Shown: piece after piece, positions 12,760 through 23,459 of the stretch | How positions within the stretch are numbered: position 1 is the stretch's first letter | Layout of the letters: each line of letters begins with the position of its first letter | Source of the DNA: Leptodontidium sp. MPI-SDFR-AT-0119 | Taxonomy: Eukaryota > Ascomycota > Leotiomycetes > Helotiales > Leptodontidiaceae | Length of the DNA: 64,000 bases | Direction: 5' to 3' | Assembly (NCBI GenBank): GCA_020726505.1 | Contig: JAHLEZ010000015.1 | Location: 1,612,001-1,676,000 of the forward strand | Position numbers and translations under genes: made by a program | Notes under the pieces: model-generated | Seen by the model: only the letters and a program-made list of their open reading frames with translations | Told to the model about the DNA's origin: nothing | Database searches by the model: none

Positions 12760-14022
12760 ATGTCTTCAGATCACCCAGTACCCGAGACCCGCGTGCTTGC
12801 GGTTGCCAGTCATGTAGGAACACCACACCGACTCCTGGGACGAGACTGACTTTGTGCCGAAGGTTGTTTATGGGTGAGTCTGCCATCTAAAGACTGAATC
12901 GGAATGGTGGACTAAGGGCTTCAAAGATATGTCGGAAACACCATGGCGACGTTTGCAATGCAGTCTCTAGGCTGTGAAGTAGCTGCTCTCAACACTGTGC
13001 AATTCAGTAAGGCCTTCGTGCATATGAAGACCTCGAGAGAGAATGCAGCTGATGGAATTTACAGGCAATCATCTAGGATACGGTCAAGCAAAAGGCACTC
13101 GAGCTACAGCGCAAGAGATCACCGATCTGTACCAAGGTCTCAAAGACTCCTACCTCGACGATTTCCAAATGATGCTCTCAGGCTACCTGCCCGGTGCGGC
13201 CTCTGTCGAAGCAGTCGGGACTATTGCGCGGGATCTGAAGTACAAATCTACAATGAAACCCGGCAGTTTCTTCTGGGTGCTCGATCCTGTGATGGGAGAC
13301 AATGGAAAGCTGTACGTCGCAGAGGATGTAGTACCTGCTTATAAAGACCTGATCAAGGATGCGGATCTGATATTACCGAACCAGTTTGAGGCGGAGTAAG
13401 TGATTTTGCCAGGTAAGAGGGATATTTGCTGATCAGTTGTAGGACCTTGTCGGGGGTCAAGATCGTGGATATGGATAGCTTGAAGCAAGCCATTACTACA
13501 CTCCACGAACAGTACAGGATACCACATATCATGATCACCTCAATAGCCTTCCCTACACCTGGCGCGACCCCTTCTCTTTCCGTTGTCGGATCGACTATGA
13601 CTTCGGGAGCTACACCAAGAATCTTTGGCATCACGATACCTGCTATTGATTGCTTCTTCAGCGGCACAGGAGATATGTTCGCAGCGTTGATGTTGGTTCG
13701 GTTCAGAGAAGCTGTGAATAATACACCGGGTCTGATAGAGACTGATTCGTGGGTTAGTGGTGATGAGATAGAGGCTACAGAGTTACCTCTTGCGAAAGCT
13801 ACCGAGAAGGTACTCGCAAGCATGCATGACGTTCTGACGAGGACGAAGAAGCAAAGAGACGAAGAACTGGAGAAGTACCATAGCCAGGTTGGAGCAAGAG
13901 ACACTGAGGCCGATGTGAAGAAGTTGAAGCTTGTTACGTCGAAGGCGGCAGAGGTTAGACTTGTGCGGAATCTGGATTGCTTGAAGTTTCCCGAGGTGAA
14001 GTTTAAAGCGGAGAAGGTATAG
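12760..14022 (+). CDS. Pyridoxal/pyridoxine kinase (ribokinase fold)
   Basis: ATP-dependent phosphorylation of vitamin B6 vitamers in the PLP salvage pathway, cytosolic. Five exons: 12760-12813, 12863-12873, 12927-13006, 13065-13395 and 13443-14022, giving 351 residues. The second exon is only 11 nt. The N-terminus VLAVASHVVYGYVGN is the substrate-binding start of the family. FFWVLDPVMGDNG and LPNQFEAETLSG are the nucleotide-side motifs, and FFSGTGDMFAAL holds the catalytic Asp of the GTGD motif. A Lys/Glu-rich insert lies between the GTGD region and the C-terminus, as in other filamentous fungi. It starts 475 bp after PCNA on the same strand, with an independent promoter likely. Confidence 0.93.
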
Positions 14023-14060
14023 ATGGTGTAGATGGGGTAGATGGGGTAGACAGGGTAGAT
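14020..14060. repeat. Short TAGATGGGG minisatellite at the kinase stop codon
   Basis: About four imperfect 9-10 nt units beginning at the stop codon of the pyridoxal kinase gene and running into its 3' flank. Confidence 0.7.
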
Positions 14061-14296
14061 CCACAGATGGTGGTGTTCCTCAAGCCGGCGTTGGGTTTAG
14101 GAAGTGTCTTTTGATTCTTGTAGATATATCCACGTCTAATCGAATGCAAACGAGATTTTCCCTCTGTCCAGCGTTTCGCTCATGCCTCATCATCTATTTC
14201 CATGATCCGATCCCTTAAACTCCTGACATCAAGTCATATCCTCGCCATGAGCCCATCATTCCCACCGCATATCCCAGAAGCAAGTTCAGCCGCCGT

Positions 14297-14964
14297 CTAA
14301 CCAGTGCTTCCAAACCCCCCAGCACCTCTAACACTCTCCTCCAATTCCTTAACCTCCACTACCTCAGGGGTATATATCCTCTCCAAGACCAACTGCGCAA
14401 CACGGTCTCCCTCCTTGACCTCGAAATCCTTCTCGCCGTGGTTGAACAGCAGAACCTTAACCTGGCCACGATAATCCGCATCGATGACTCCAGCTCCGGT
14501 ATCAATCATATGCTTGGAAGCCAGACCAGACCGTGGTGCGATTCGACCATCTACGTACCCATATTCATCAGCAAATAGTTCAATTGCATACATACAATAC
14601 AGCAAGGGAGGTGTGAAGAGGAGAGGGGTAACAAACATGTTCCTTCCGGCACAGCCATACTGATATCTGTATCAACCAACACCTTTCCCCTACTAGGAAC
14701 GACCGTATCCTTCGCAGCATACAGATCGTAACCCGCAGCGAAGGCGCTTCCCCTTGTAGGCAAGCGTGCTTTATCACTCAACTTCTTGATCAGAAGAGGT
14801 GGTTCGGCCGCGACTTTCGTGGCGGGGACGGGAGTTGCTTCGGCGGCGGACATGGCTGCTTCGATTGATTGAGATGGAGCTTGTGCCTGTGCTTGAGAAG
14901 GGGATTCTGGATTGGGCTTTTGGCGTTTAGGAAGCGGGGAGTGTGGTGGTGATGTTGCAGACAT
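14297..14964 (-). CDS. DUT1: dUTP diphosphatase (dUTPase)
   Basis: Hydrolyses dUTP to dUMP and pyrophosphate, keeping uracil out of DNA. Two exons on the minus strand: 14637-14964 and 14297-14550, with an 86-nt intron (GTTTGT donor, TACGTAG acceptor) splitting the Tyr codon of [13 protein letters not shown]. The product has 193 residues, typical of fungal dUTPases. All five family motifs are present: [22 protein letters not shown], the catalytic loop [23 protein letters not shown] and the C-terminal arm [11 protein letters not shown] chose the ATG at 14964 because the Ser/Pro-rich leader that follows it is typical and because two ACGCGT boxes lie 39-115 bp upstream. The frame is, however, open for another 249 codons upstream, up to an ATG at 15711. 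Confidence 0.93.
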
Positions 14965-15711
14965 TGTTGTTGGTGGGTTGAGAGAGGAGCGGTGACTTAA
15001 CGACGCGTGGGTTTGGAGGGGAGACGCGAGATGTCGCGAGGGACTTTCAAGGGATCGAGGGGGGCTGAAATGTACGCGTTTGGTGCTTGGCAGTCGGCAT
15101 TTCTGGGTACGCAGGATAGGGGCTGGAAGCGAGTTCTGTTGACTTGGTCTTTCGAGCTTGACTTTTAGAAAGTCGATTTTGGGATCAATGAATTGTGGAA
15201 GTGGAGCAAAATCGAATTTCGACTCTGTGGTCTCATATTTTGGCTCCAATTTTGCTGCTGCGTCCTCTGCTGTCTCTTCTGGTATCTCTCTGAACGGTGA
15301 ACCGCCTAGCAGCCGGGGAGAGAAGATGTAAAGATCAACAGCTTCCATGCTTGCTTTTGAAGAATTGACCATGGTAGCAAGAGCTTTATGCAGCATTGCC
15401 TCTCCTCCAATCTCTAAGAAGCAAGGGTTACTGTCAGGGAGCCGAGATTGGTGAACCCAACCCAGAGCATCCCGTCCTGGGGTTAACTTGATGGACTGAC
15501 CAACTTCCTCCAGGAACTTGCCGTAGTCGACATGGTAACTTCGAATCTCCCGTTTTGGAATTGAGGTGTGTATTGATGATAGAGATGAGCTTGCCCAGAC
15601 GTATTGAATGCGAGTGGCTAAGTCACCGATTCGTTGGCCGGAGGTGAGGAGGTGAACTCGAATCGGGAAGACATCCAGGAAGATCTTCTCTACTCGGAGA
15701 ATTGGTTGCAT
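14965..15711 (-). CDS. In-frame upstream ORF of unknown family, running into dUTPase
   Basis: The minus-strand frame that encodes dUTPase is open from an ATG at 15711 (context ACAAAATGC), adding 249 residues. Residues 1-185 look like real folded protein (for example [17 protein letters not shown] and [13 protein letters not shown]). Residues 200-249 are Ser/His/Pro-rich and look like a translated leader. Three readings are possible: a dUTPase with a novel N-terminal domain, a separate gene with an unrecognised 3' intron and stop, or a read-through frame. The ACGCGT sites inside the distal part favour a separate gene. I do not recognise the domain. Transcript ends would settle it. Confidence 0.4.
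15003..15008. promoter_or_regulatory. Candidate MCB element, proximal to dUTPase
   Basis: ACGCGT 39 bp upstream of the ATG at 14964. It lies within the open frame of the upstream ORF. Confidence 0.5.
15074..15079. promoter_or_regulatory. Candidate MCB element, distal to dUTPase
   Basis: Second ACGCGT, 110 bp upstream of the ATG at 14964. Paired MCB sites are typical of MBF-controlled S-phase promoters in yeasts. Confidence 0.5.
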
Positions 15712-17267
15712 TTTGTAGACTTAGTAAAGATCATATGGTGGTATGGAAGATAAATTGGTTGAAGAATTAGATTGTTACGATCGCCTCGTGAGATCTTGAA
15801 GAGGGAAATATATCTCCGAGCATCGATTGGAAGATTGTTGATTCACGGTGCAACCACATATCAATCTCGAGAACTCAACGTATGACCTGAAGAATTGTCT
15901 TCTCCGAGTAGGTGCGAGAATGGTACCTCGAGGCTGCCCTTCTCTGGTTCCGAAATGGCAGACAATGAAAGCAAAAGAAATTCTCTTTCTATTCAAGACC
16001 TCAGCTACCAAAGACTGGAAATGGGGAAACATTATCGCTGCAGGGCAACTCCAAACACCATCCTGTAAGTAAACCACGAGCGATCAAGGCGCACACTCAT
16101 TGTACTATTCAAGAGGTTGCCATCTACAGAAGAAGCGTGTTGTATTTGAACACTAGACAAGCTACATTTTATTTGACTTTGATAACCCCAATTTGTTGAC
16201 AAATTTTTCCGCGATGAAGGCCTTTACTAATCCATTTTTATTGCGCCACTGAAGAAGTACTAAACTAATTAGTGATAATCTTAAGTAATGAAACAACGTT
16301 TATACCAACAATACAGCAGTCGAACCGGCAGCACGCGCCAAAACCTCGCCAAACTCCGCGCTCCAAAAAATCAAAACAAACAAACGCGGCAAACTCAATG
16401 GCGGCGGCCGCACCACAAATCAACCAAATATTTTTTGATAAAATATACAAAAGAACATCCCGCACAGGGTGCGGGTAGAAAGAAAACCTCTCTACGAGGA
16501 TTTACTTTTCGTAAGCGGGATTGGCGATTTTTACCGTCGGGCGCCGGGAAGGGGGGTGGAGGGGGGCTGTTTTATTGTTAGTGGTAGATTCAGCAATTGT
16601 GTAAGAATGTGAGTACTTACGGGGGGGAGGTGGTGGTGATCGTGACATAGATATGTTTACTTAGTTATATGAACATCATGAAATTTTTGTGGGTACTGGT
16701 AGTAAGCGAGGAGGGTAAGAGCCATCCTTGTTGGATGGTTAGGTATGTACCAATGGCTTCTATCTGATTACGATCTTGTAGAGAGAAAGTAGTGCAGTGA
16801 TAGAGAGTTGGCAGCAACACTGATCACAGCTCAATGCTTTGATATATGCACCTAGAGTGGCTTGACACGTTATCGACAGTAAATCGTGGAAGCTAAATGT
16901 GTGCAGTGTAGCCCAACCCTGGGCTTGTCGCCATAACGGCGGACTTCTATGGCATTGTTTACATTATAAGGGGATGAGAACTCACTGGTGTGCAAGTTGC
17001 TGCAGTGAGTTTGAATTACGCGTGTGGAGCTAGCGAGCGTGAAAGCATCCACCTTCACACGTTCCTTTGCTTCCTCCTCGTTTCAGAAACGAGTCATCAT
17101 AGAGCGAGCATTTGAATAAAACAATACCATCATCTTTATTCGTCTTACCTAACCTCACTACAACCATTAGTCCAGCTCAACACACCCTAGCCCCGCGATG
17201 AAGTCATACCCACAGGCACTCAATAATTTAAATCGGTTTATATAAAGTTGTCCTGCCTAGCTTCATC
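15712..17267. other. AT-rich spacer
   Basis: No supported gene. The 16.1-16.5 kb part is notably AT-rich. A minus-strand open stretch at 15775-16077 is weakly protein-like but has no convincing start. A TATA-like TTTATATAAA at 17237-17246 precedes the candidate RNA. Confidence 0.5.
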
Positions 17268-17448
17268 ACCTTCCCATCCATCACATCAGTGACGATGAAA
17301 GAAGGGACTACTGACGCCCACTCGCTACGCGAAAGCGAGGACAATGGTGGGCTCCCCCGACCAGTGAAGGTGGGAGGACCCTGTCTTGATTTAATCCGAC
17401 AGGGAGGATTGCTCGATTCGATCCGATTAGAGTATCTCCTTTTTTTTT
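17268..17448 (+). ncRNA. Candidate structured Pol III RNA of unknown family
   Basis: Three successive helices can be drawn. GCCCAC (17316-17321) pairs with GTGGGC (17347-17352) and encloses a small hairpin, CGC-GAAA-GCG (17328-17337), with a GNRA tetraloop. CTCCC (17352-17356) pairs with GGGAG (17372-17376), with an inner ACC/GGT. CCCTGTC (17379-17385) pairs perfectly with GACAGGG (17398-17404). A B-box-like TTCGATCC lies at 17417-17424, a TATA-like sequence at 17237-17246 and a run of nine T at 17440-17448, as expected of a Pol III terminator. The 5' end is an estimate from the TATA position. The sequence does not match what I know of U1-U6, 5S, SRP, RNase P/MRP or U3 RNA. Confidence 0.45.
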
Positions 17449-18149
17449 GGTGACTTTTTGATTTGTCGTCTTTTGTTTTTGGCGTGTATTGGTGTCCTTT
17501 ACTCTTCTTTTGTGAGTTTTGTTGTTCAGACTTTTTTGGAGGAGGTTGTTTGGTGCCATGGATTGAGTCTTCATGGTCTTGTTGGCGTTAAGCGGCAATG
17601 ATGTGTTGTGCTACCGGGATCGATGATGATGTTCTACAGCATGTCAGATGACATGCTATATTTATTTCGTGGTGTATGAGAGCTTACTTTATTCTATTAC
17701 CGTATTATGCGTTGATGTTATCGCGGTGATGATACATCTCGGCTGTAGTGAATCAGGATTCGCTTCGCTTACCATGGTTTGGAAAAGGGAGGCTTACTAT
17801 TTTGGGAGAATTTTCTTCGATTTTATTATTTGTGGGTTTTCTTCTTTCTTCTTCCGATTTGACCTGGTTTGGTTCTGAGCTGATATGGCCTGTTTCGGAG
17901 TTGGTCATTGCCGTGGTCCGTGGTCCAGGGCCAAGTTTGGATCTGGTTGGGATGGTTGAATTTCCAGGATGCCGATGCCGTAGTTTATTCACCGAATCCT
18001 TAGGGCGCACAATAAAATTTGTGCATTGTCGATTATCGATTTTTTTTCACGTTCGAATTTGCTGGTGAGCGGTTGACGTGAAGAGTGTTGAGGTTGATGC
18101 TCAGCTTTTTTTTTTGTGGCGACGATGTTGATGTTTGTTGATGTGTCGC
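17449..18149. other. T-rich spacer
   Basis: T-rich and otherwise featureless; short open frames only. It includes the 3' flank of the small minus-strand gene that ends at 18150. Confidence 0.5.
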
Positions 18150-18554
18150 TTAAAATGCCCTCGGTTGTTGACGAACAGAACGACCCTTCGATCGAGGGAG
18201 TTTCTTCTCGGTGGCCTTCTTAGCAGCTTGTTGGGCCTTGAATTCGAGGTAGTGCTCTGAGACCAAGAATGACATAGGTCCCAAAGCGCTAGCGTTGGTG
18301 TTGCTAGCGTGCTTCTGGAGTAGCTCCTTAATAGAATTATCCAGATTTTCCGGAATATCTTCGTCGAGGCAGAGAATGGCATTAGCCAGCCTAGCGTCGC
18401 GCACTTCGGCTGTGCGGTCGTTAAAATCCGAGGTGGTGTCGTCGCTCATCTTCGTGTCCTCGCTGATCTCAGAATTATTATCTGAGAGTACGAGTTTGGA
18501 GAGGGCCTCGCTGAGAGCGGAGGCTGAGAGGGTGTTCTGCATGTTAGAAGACAT
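18150..18554 (-). CDS. Small hypothetical protein, 134 residues
   Basis: A single exon on the minus strand from the ATG at 18554 to TAA. A second in-frame ATG follows four codons later. The N-terminal half is Ser/Asp/Glu-rich with a leucine-rich amphipathic stretch (SALSEALSKLVLSD). The middle has DARLANAILCLDEDIPENLD and KELLQKHAS, which look helical. The C-terminus is strongly basic (KKATEKKLPRSKGRSVRQQ), suggesting nucleic-acid or chromatin contact. No family is recognised. Uniform amphipathic composition and a clean start support a real gene, probably restricted to close relatives. Confidence 0.5.
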   Translation of the reverse strand: MSSNMQNTLSASALSEALSKLVLSDNNSEISEDTKMSDDTTSDFNDRTAEVRDARLANAILCLDEDIPENLDNSIKELLQKHASNTNASALGPMSFLVSEHYLEFKAQQAAKKATEKKLPRSKGRSVRQQPRAF

Positions 18555-19480
18555 GGCGAATGTTTGCTCTTTGAAAGAATTGAGCTTAGAAGAAGTTTCG
18601 AGGAGACAGAAGTCTAGTCTAGAAGACGTTGACAAGAATCGAGAAGGAAGTCAGAAGACTGGAAGCTTGAACTGGCAGAGTACTGAGTTCGAGTTGATGG
18701 GAGATGAAGAAAGAATGATCGTGTTGGGAGAGAGAGAACAAGTTTAAATACCATTCGTGTGATGGCTAAATTAGTCCAAACTAGTCCAAATCCGAGTCAC
18801 TTACATGAAGATATAATGATGTATTAGTTCTCGCGCTAACATAGGATCATGACCTTGAATAGCAGACTACTTGGAGCACTAGCTGGAAAAAAGAAGAAAA
18901 AAAGGGGGTAACTGCTAGCAGACGGACCGTCATATATAGGACTAGCTCCACGATAAAAACAGTACACGCGGAGATAACATTAACGCACTAATGTACTAGC
19001 AGTTAACAGTTTCCTTGTAACCTATAATCTGATTCAAAAGAGGAATAGTGTATGAAATATCTCGTCAAGTAGGAGAGAACTTACAAAGTAGTTCGCAACT
19101 CGAATACAACACTGTCATCAACTGACTCTGCATATATACCGGGATGCACAGGAGATGTCTCTAAGGATCTCAGCGTCAAATAACCGAAAGAAACGTGTGA
19201 CAGCATTGGGGTTGACTTGAGCTTGAGTGATGTATAAGCGCTGGTGTAAAGAGACCACCCTCGTCTTGTGGCCTTGACTGGAATAGGCTTTCGATTTCAG
19301 GTTCATGAGGAATATGAAATACGTTTGCCAGACCTTAGAAATACCATTGAAAGAAAAGCTTGGAAGGCAATAAAGCATGAACATAAAATTGCATATTCAA
19401 ACCCAGAAAAAATGTGCTCAAAGATAGAAGTCAAACCCGCAAGCAATGCATTTAAACCTCACCAAAACCAACCTTCTATT
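18555..19480. other. Spacer without recognised gene
   Basis: Contains the promoter of the small minus-strand gene (with a tandem TAGTCCAAA pair near 18.77 kb) and the 3' flank of the hydrolase gene. Nothing else is supported. Confidence 0.5.
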
Positions 19481-20703
19481 CTATACCCCCCAAAACTCAC
19501 TCAGCTCTCTAAGAACCTTCTCCGGAACCGTAATAGGGAACTCATGGCCCTCCCCGTCTAAAACTCTATACTCCACCCTCCCAGCCCCAACCGCCTCCTC
19601 AACATCAACCCTCAACTCATCCACCAGAACAATAGTATCCTCCTCCCCCACAATAACCAGTACCTTCTCCTCCATCTCTCCAAGCACCCTCCAATGTGGT
19701 CTCGGGCCCTCAATAGGACCCCGCATCATACTACTCACAAAACTCCTCACAAATCCCCCATGTTCCTCCAACTGCCTCCCCACCACATCCGCAACAGTAA
19801 CCTCCGGTCTACTCTTAACCACCACAGCGTCCTCGAATTTCGGATCCCGATTCCCCTTCACTTCATCCCCGATCGACGAATCTTCTTCACTCCCCATCTT
19901 CATAACCGGTCTCTCCGCCGGGTGTCCCCCAAGTCGTCCCCTCACAATCCATTCCACCAACCCCGGCGGCAGGAGACCAGAATACATAACACGACTCTGC
20001 CACCCGAAATGCTCGGATCGAACCAACCCCCCTGGAGCGAGTAACACAAGACCCTTCACTATCTCCGGGAACGCAACTGCAAATTCAGCTGCGATCCCCC
20101 CGCCGAGCGAATACCCGATCAGACTAAACCCTTCAGGCGTCCATGCGAGAGGGGACGAAGTAATAGCGAGCAGGATCTGCGTGCTGTACAGACGAGTATC
20201 GTGAGGGAGATCCACGCTATCGCTATACCCCCGACCGAAGAGGTCGAAGAGGAGGACTCGACAGCCTTTGGAGACGAGGCCGTGGGCGAGCTCGCTGAGC
20301 GCTATGCAAGGCGTGCTGATGCCGTGGATGAAGAGGACTTTACGCCCGGTTGGAGGGCCCCATTCGTAGACTCTTGTTGTGCCGTACTGCCATATCTGTC
20401 AGTTGGGGGCATCCACAATATATATCTCTAAGTAGAGAAGGTACAGTCAAATAGATTGGTTCGTGGTATCAGGTGACGTACAGGACTCTTCACATCCCTA
20501 CCCCCGGGCAGCAGATCAGGCGGATACGGTAGTCCATCCCTCTCCTCCTTCGACAGATTCCGTATCTGGGCTTCCCGAGGACTCTTGATGATCCCCTGGC
20601 TTGGTGAACGTAGTTTGAAGAGTGTGAAGAGAGCGAGTGTCGTTGCGAGAGAGGAGGCGATAACGATGCCGAGGTTCGGCGGCATAGTGATTCGTGGGAT
20701 CAT
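19481..20703 (-). CDS. Membrane-anchored alpha/beta hydrolase
   Basis: Two exons on the minus strand: 20482-20703 and 19481-20395, with an 86-nt intron (GTACGT donor, CTGACAG acceptor), giving 378 residues. Residues 11-29 form one hydrophobic segment, a likely signal anchor. The fold starts near residue 80. VLFIHG (95-100) is the oxyanion strand, GYSLGG (168-173) carries the nucleophile Ser170, VIVGEED gives a candidate acid, and GEGHEFP near the C-terminus the catalytic His. These are the features of serine hydrolases/esterases of the epoxide hydrolase/MEST type. An insertion rich in Asp/Glu around residues 230-260 probably forms the lid. Substrate unknown. Confidence 0.88.
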
Positions 20704-21583
20704 TTCTGATTTGAGAATAGCAGTTGTACAGAGCCTCAGATCTGCAAGGATGAGTTTGGGACTTCTGATGCTTGGGTTATTGCATAATGTCTAGGTAGTT
20801 TGATACATCTCCATCCTCATCCTCCTTTTTTTTTTTGGTTGGAGTGTAAAGTGTACCTAGGTACAGTACACAGCTGATGAGAAATCCGATAACCCCCGCG
20901 GTTATTAAGAAGTGGGGGTTTGTAAGGCGAAGGCGAAGACAACATACGGGCAGGAAGTGAGCAAATTGATAATTCAAGGGAAAAGACTATGTGATTGTCT
21001 GTGATTCTACCAACACAGTTTTAATCTATAACCGAGTCTCGGAGTTTTCAAGAAGCCCTTTTACTAATGCTCTCATCAGTCTCGTACATTCTCTCACTCA
21101 CTCACTCACACACACACATGATACACAGATACAAATAACCCAACGAATGGGTCGAAGAAGCACAAAACCAACTTCAGAACCTCATCAGCTCCTCACAAAT
21201 AAACATTATACTTTATAAGCAATTATTTTATTTGAGTGCATAAGCACGAGTATGTATATATTAAGATTACAACAACTCCAACCAGACTTGTTCGCAGACC
21301 AAAAAAAAACAAAAAACAAAACCCCTGCCCAAATGCAGTTATTCATACTTCTGCTTCATTCTACTCAAGTGATGAAGTTGACTCGGATGAGATAGGTGGC
21401 GCTAAAGTTGACTGTATGTACAGTACAGCACAATATACGTCTAGACCCCAGGACAGGGTCTTCCAAACAAACACAATAACCACCGACACCAGAGCAGGAT
21501 GTTGTAGGCTCACAAGAGTCATGGCGGATCAATATGACAAGAGGACCATCATACCCCAAGCCAACCTACAACAAATAAGCGGC
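20704..21583. other. Intergenic spacer
   Basis: Contains the hydrolase promoter and the 3' flank of the hexose transporter, with A-rich and CA-rich simple sequence. No gene is supported. Confidence 0.5.
21091..21118. repeat. CTCA/CA microsatellite
   Basis: About five CTCA units followed directly by CA dinucleotides. Confidence 0.8.
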
Positions 21584-23459
21584 CTACTGCTCCTTCGAGC
21601 TCACAGTATCAGACGACGACGCCGTACGGTCCCTCTTCAAGGGATTCTGCCACGAGCGTCTCTGCTCTCCCATAGCAGGAACCTCAGGAGCAGGAACAAC
21701 AGCAGCAGCAGCGCCCTCCACATCACGCACACTCGCCACACCACCCTCAATCTCAGGTCTCCACCCGGCGCTCTGCCACGGCCAAACCTTCTTCATCATC
21801 CGATCACAGCTCTCCAAACTCAAGCCCTTCGTCTCATACACGACAAAGTACGCATACACGGCCGCAAGCGCACATGTACTTCCCCAGATGAAGAAGACCT
21901 TCGATTGGAGATTGGCCTTATCGTCGTCGACGAAGTAGGGCGTCACGAAGGCGATGACAAAATTGAAGAGCCAGTTGCTGGCCGTCGAGAGAGCGATGCC
22001 CTTCGAGCGGATGGTGAGAGGGAAGACTTCCCCGGATACGGCCCAGCCGGTGGGTCCCCAGGTTGAGGCGAAGAAGAAGATGTATACGCATACGAAGGCG
22101 ATGAGGATCTTGTGCGCGGCGTCGCTGCCGCCGGTTGTGGTGCCGACGATGGCGACGATGAATTCACAGATTGACATGCCAACTGCGCCCCCGATGAGGA
22201 GGGGGCGACGACCCCAGTTGTCGATGGTCCAGAGAGCTACGGGGGTAGATGCGACGTTGACTGTTGTTGTGTCAGTGTGATGTTTTCTCGGCATTGGAGG
22301 GGGAAGGAGTTGTGTTCACGTACCAGCACCCAAGATGATAGAGATGATGAAGGCGTTCTTGATTCCAATAGTCTTGAAGAAGGAAGTTCCGAAATAGAAG
22401 ATGAAATTGACACCAGCTGCAGAAACAAATACAATTTAGCATATATCACGCACGATGATCTCTATTGCAGTGAGAATAAAAAGACTTACTCAACTGTTGC
22501 ATGACCTGAACCGAAGTTCCAATGAACGTTCTATGCAGATTACTACCCTTCTTCAGTCCACCAGTGAAGCAATCCAAGAAACCTCCCGATCCAGCACCAT
22601 CGGCGATCTCCTGCCTCCAGCTATCGACCAACTCATTATGCTCCTCGACGACGAACGCAGAGGTCTTTGGCTGACCGCGGAGTCGAGAGAGGGACTCAAG
22701 AGCGCTGTCCACATCGTTCTTCATGACGAAATAACGAGGGGATTCTGGGAAGAAGCAGAGACCGACACCGAGGATGAGAGCCCATGCGAATTGGAGAGCG
22801 ATGGGGATCCGGTAGGCGCCTGTGTCCTCGCGGTTCTTGGTACCGAGGTTCACGCATGCAGAGAGGAAGATGCCGATTGTGATGGCGAACTTGTTGCAAA
22901 GTTAGTATGAACAGATTGATGTGTATGTGAGTGGGCATTTAGTACTAACCTGATAACCGCCAACGACTCGTCCTCGAATGCCCTTTGGTGTGATCTCACT
23001 GACATACATAATAACAGTAGCGGAGACGAAACCAACACCAAGACCGCCAACAGCACGACCAGCAGTGAGCAAAGCCACGTTGCCAGAAGTGATAGTCTGA
23101 AGAACAACGCCGACGATGTAGATGACACATCCAAGGGTATTCGTATTTCTACGACCCCAACTATCGGCAGCCCAGCCGGCGACAAGAGCACCGAGGAAAG
23201 TGCCGAGCGAGAGAATGGCAGTCATCAGAGACTTCTGGTAGGATGGGAGGAGGTAGCCACCGAAAGCGTCAGCGTCGCTCGAGACGACACCGAAATCTTG
23301 GTGGAATTTATTCATGGCGAGAATGCCATTGATGTAGCCCGAGTCGTACCCGAACAGGATACCGCCAAATGCAGCGAAACTGCACATGACGATACACATG
23401 AACGTGATAGGAGCCTCTGCCCGAGCATGAGGGACGCTGGGAGCAGCGATTGAAGCCAT
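21584..23459 (-). CDS. MFS sugar porter, hexose transporter-like
   Basis: Proton/hexose symporter-like protein of the plasma membrane. Four exons on the minus strand: 22950-23459, 22490-22889, 22324-22416 and 21584-22260, giving 559 residues. All introns are canonical (60, 73 and 63 nt). Sugar-porter signatures are in order: FGGILFGYDSGYINGI in TM1, DSWGRRNT after TM2, GRAVGGLGVGFVSA, PESPRYF before the central loop, QQLTGVNFIFYFG in TM7, DNWGRRPLL, and VYETKGLSLE after TM12. The start ATG at 23459 is followed by a short cytosolic tail. The C-terminal 75 residues are Ala/Pro-rich, then Ser/Arg-rich, and probably regulatory. The set of QQLTG and PESPRY motifs fits high-affinity monosaccharide transporters; exact substrate not inferable. 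Confidence 0.95.
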
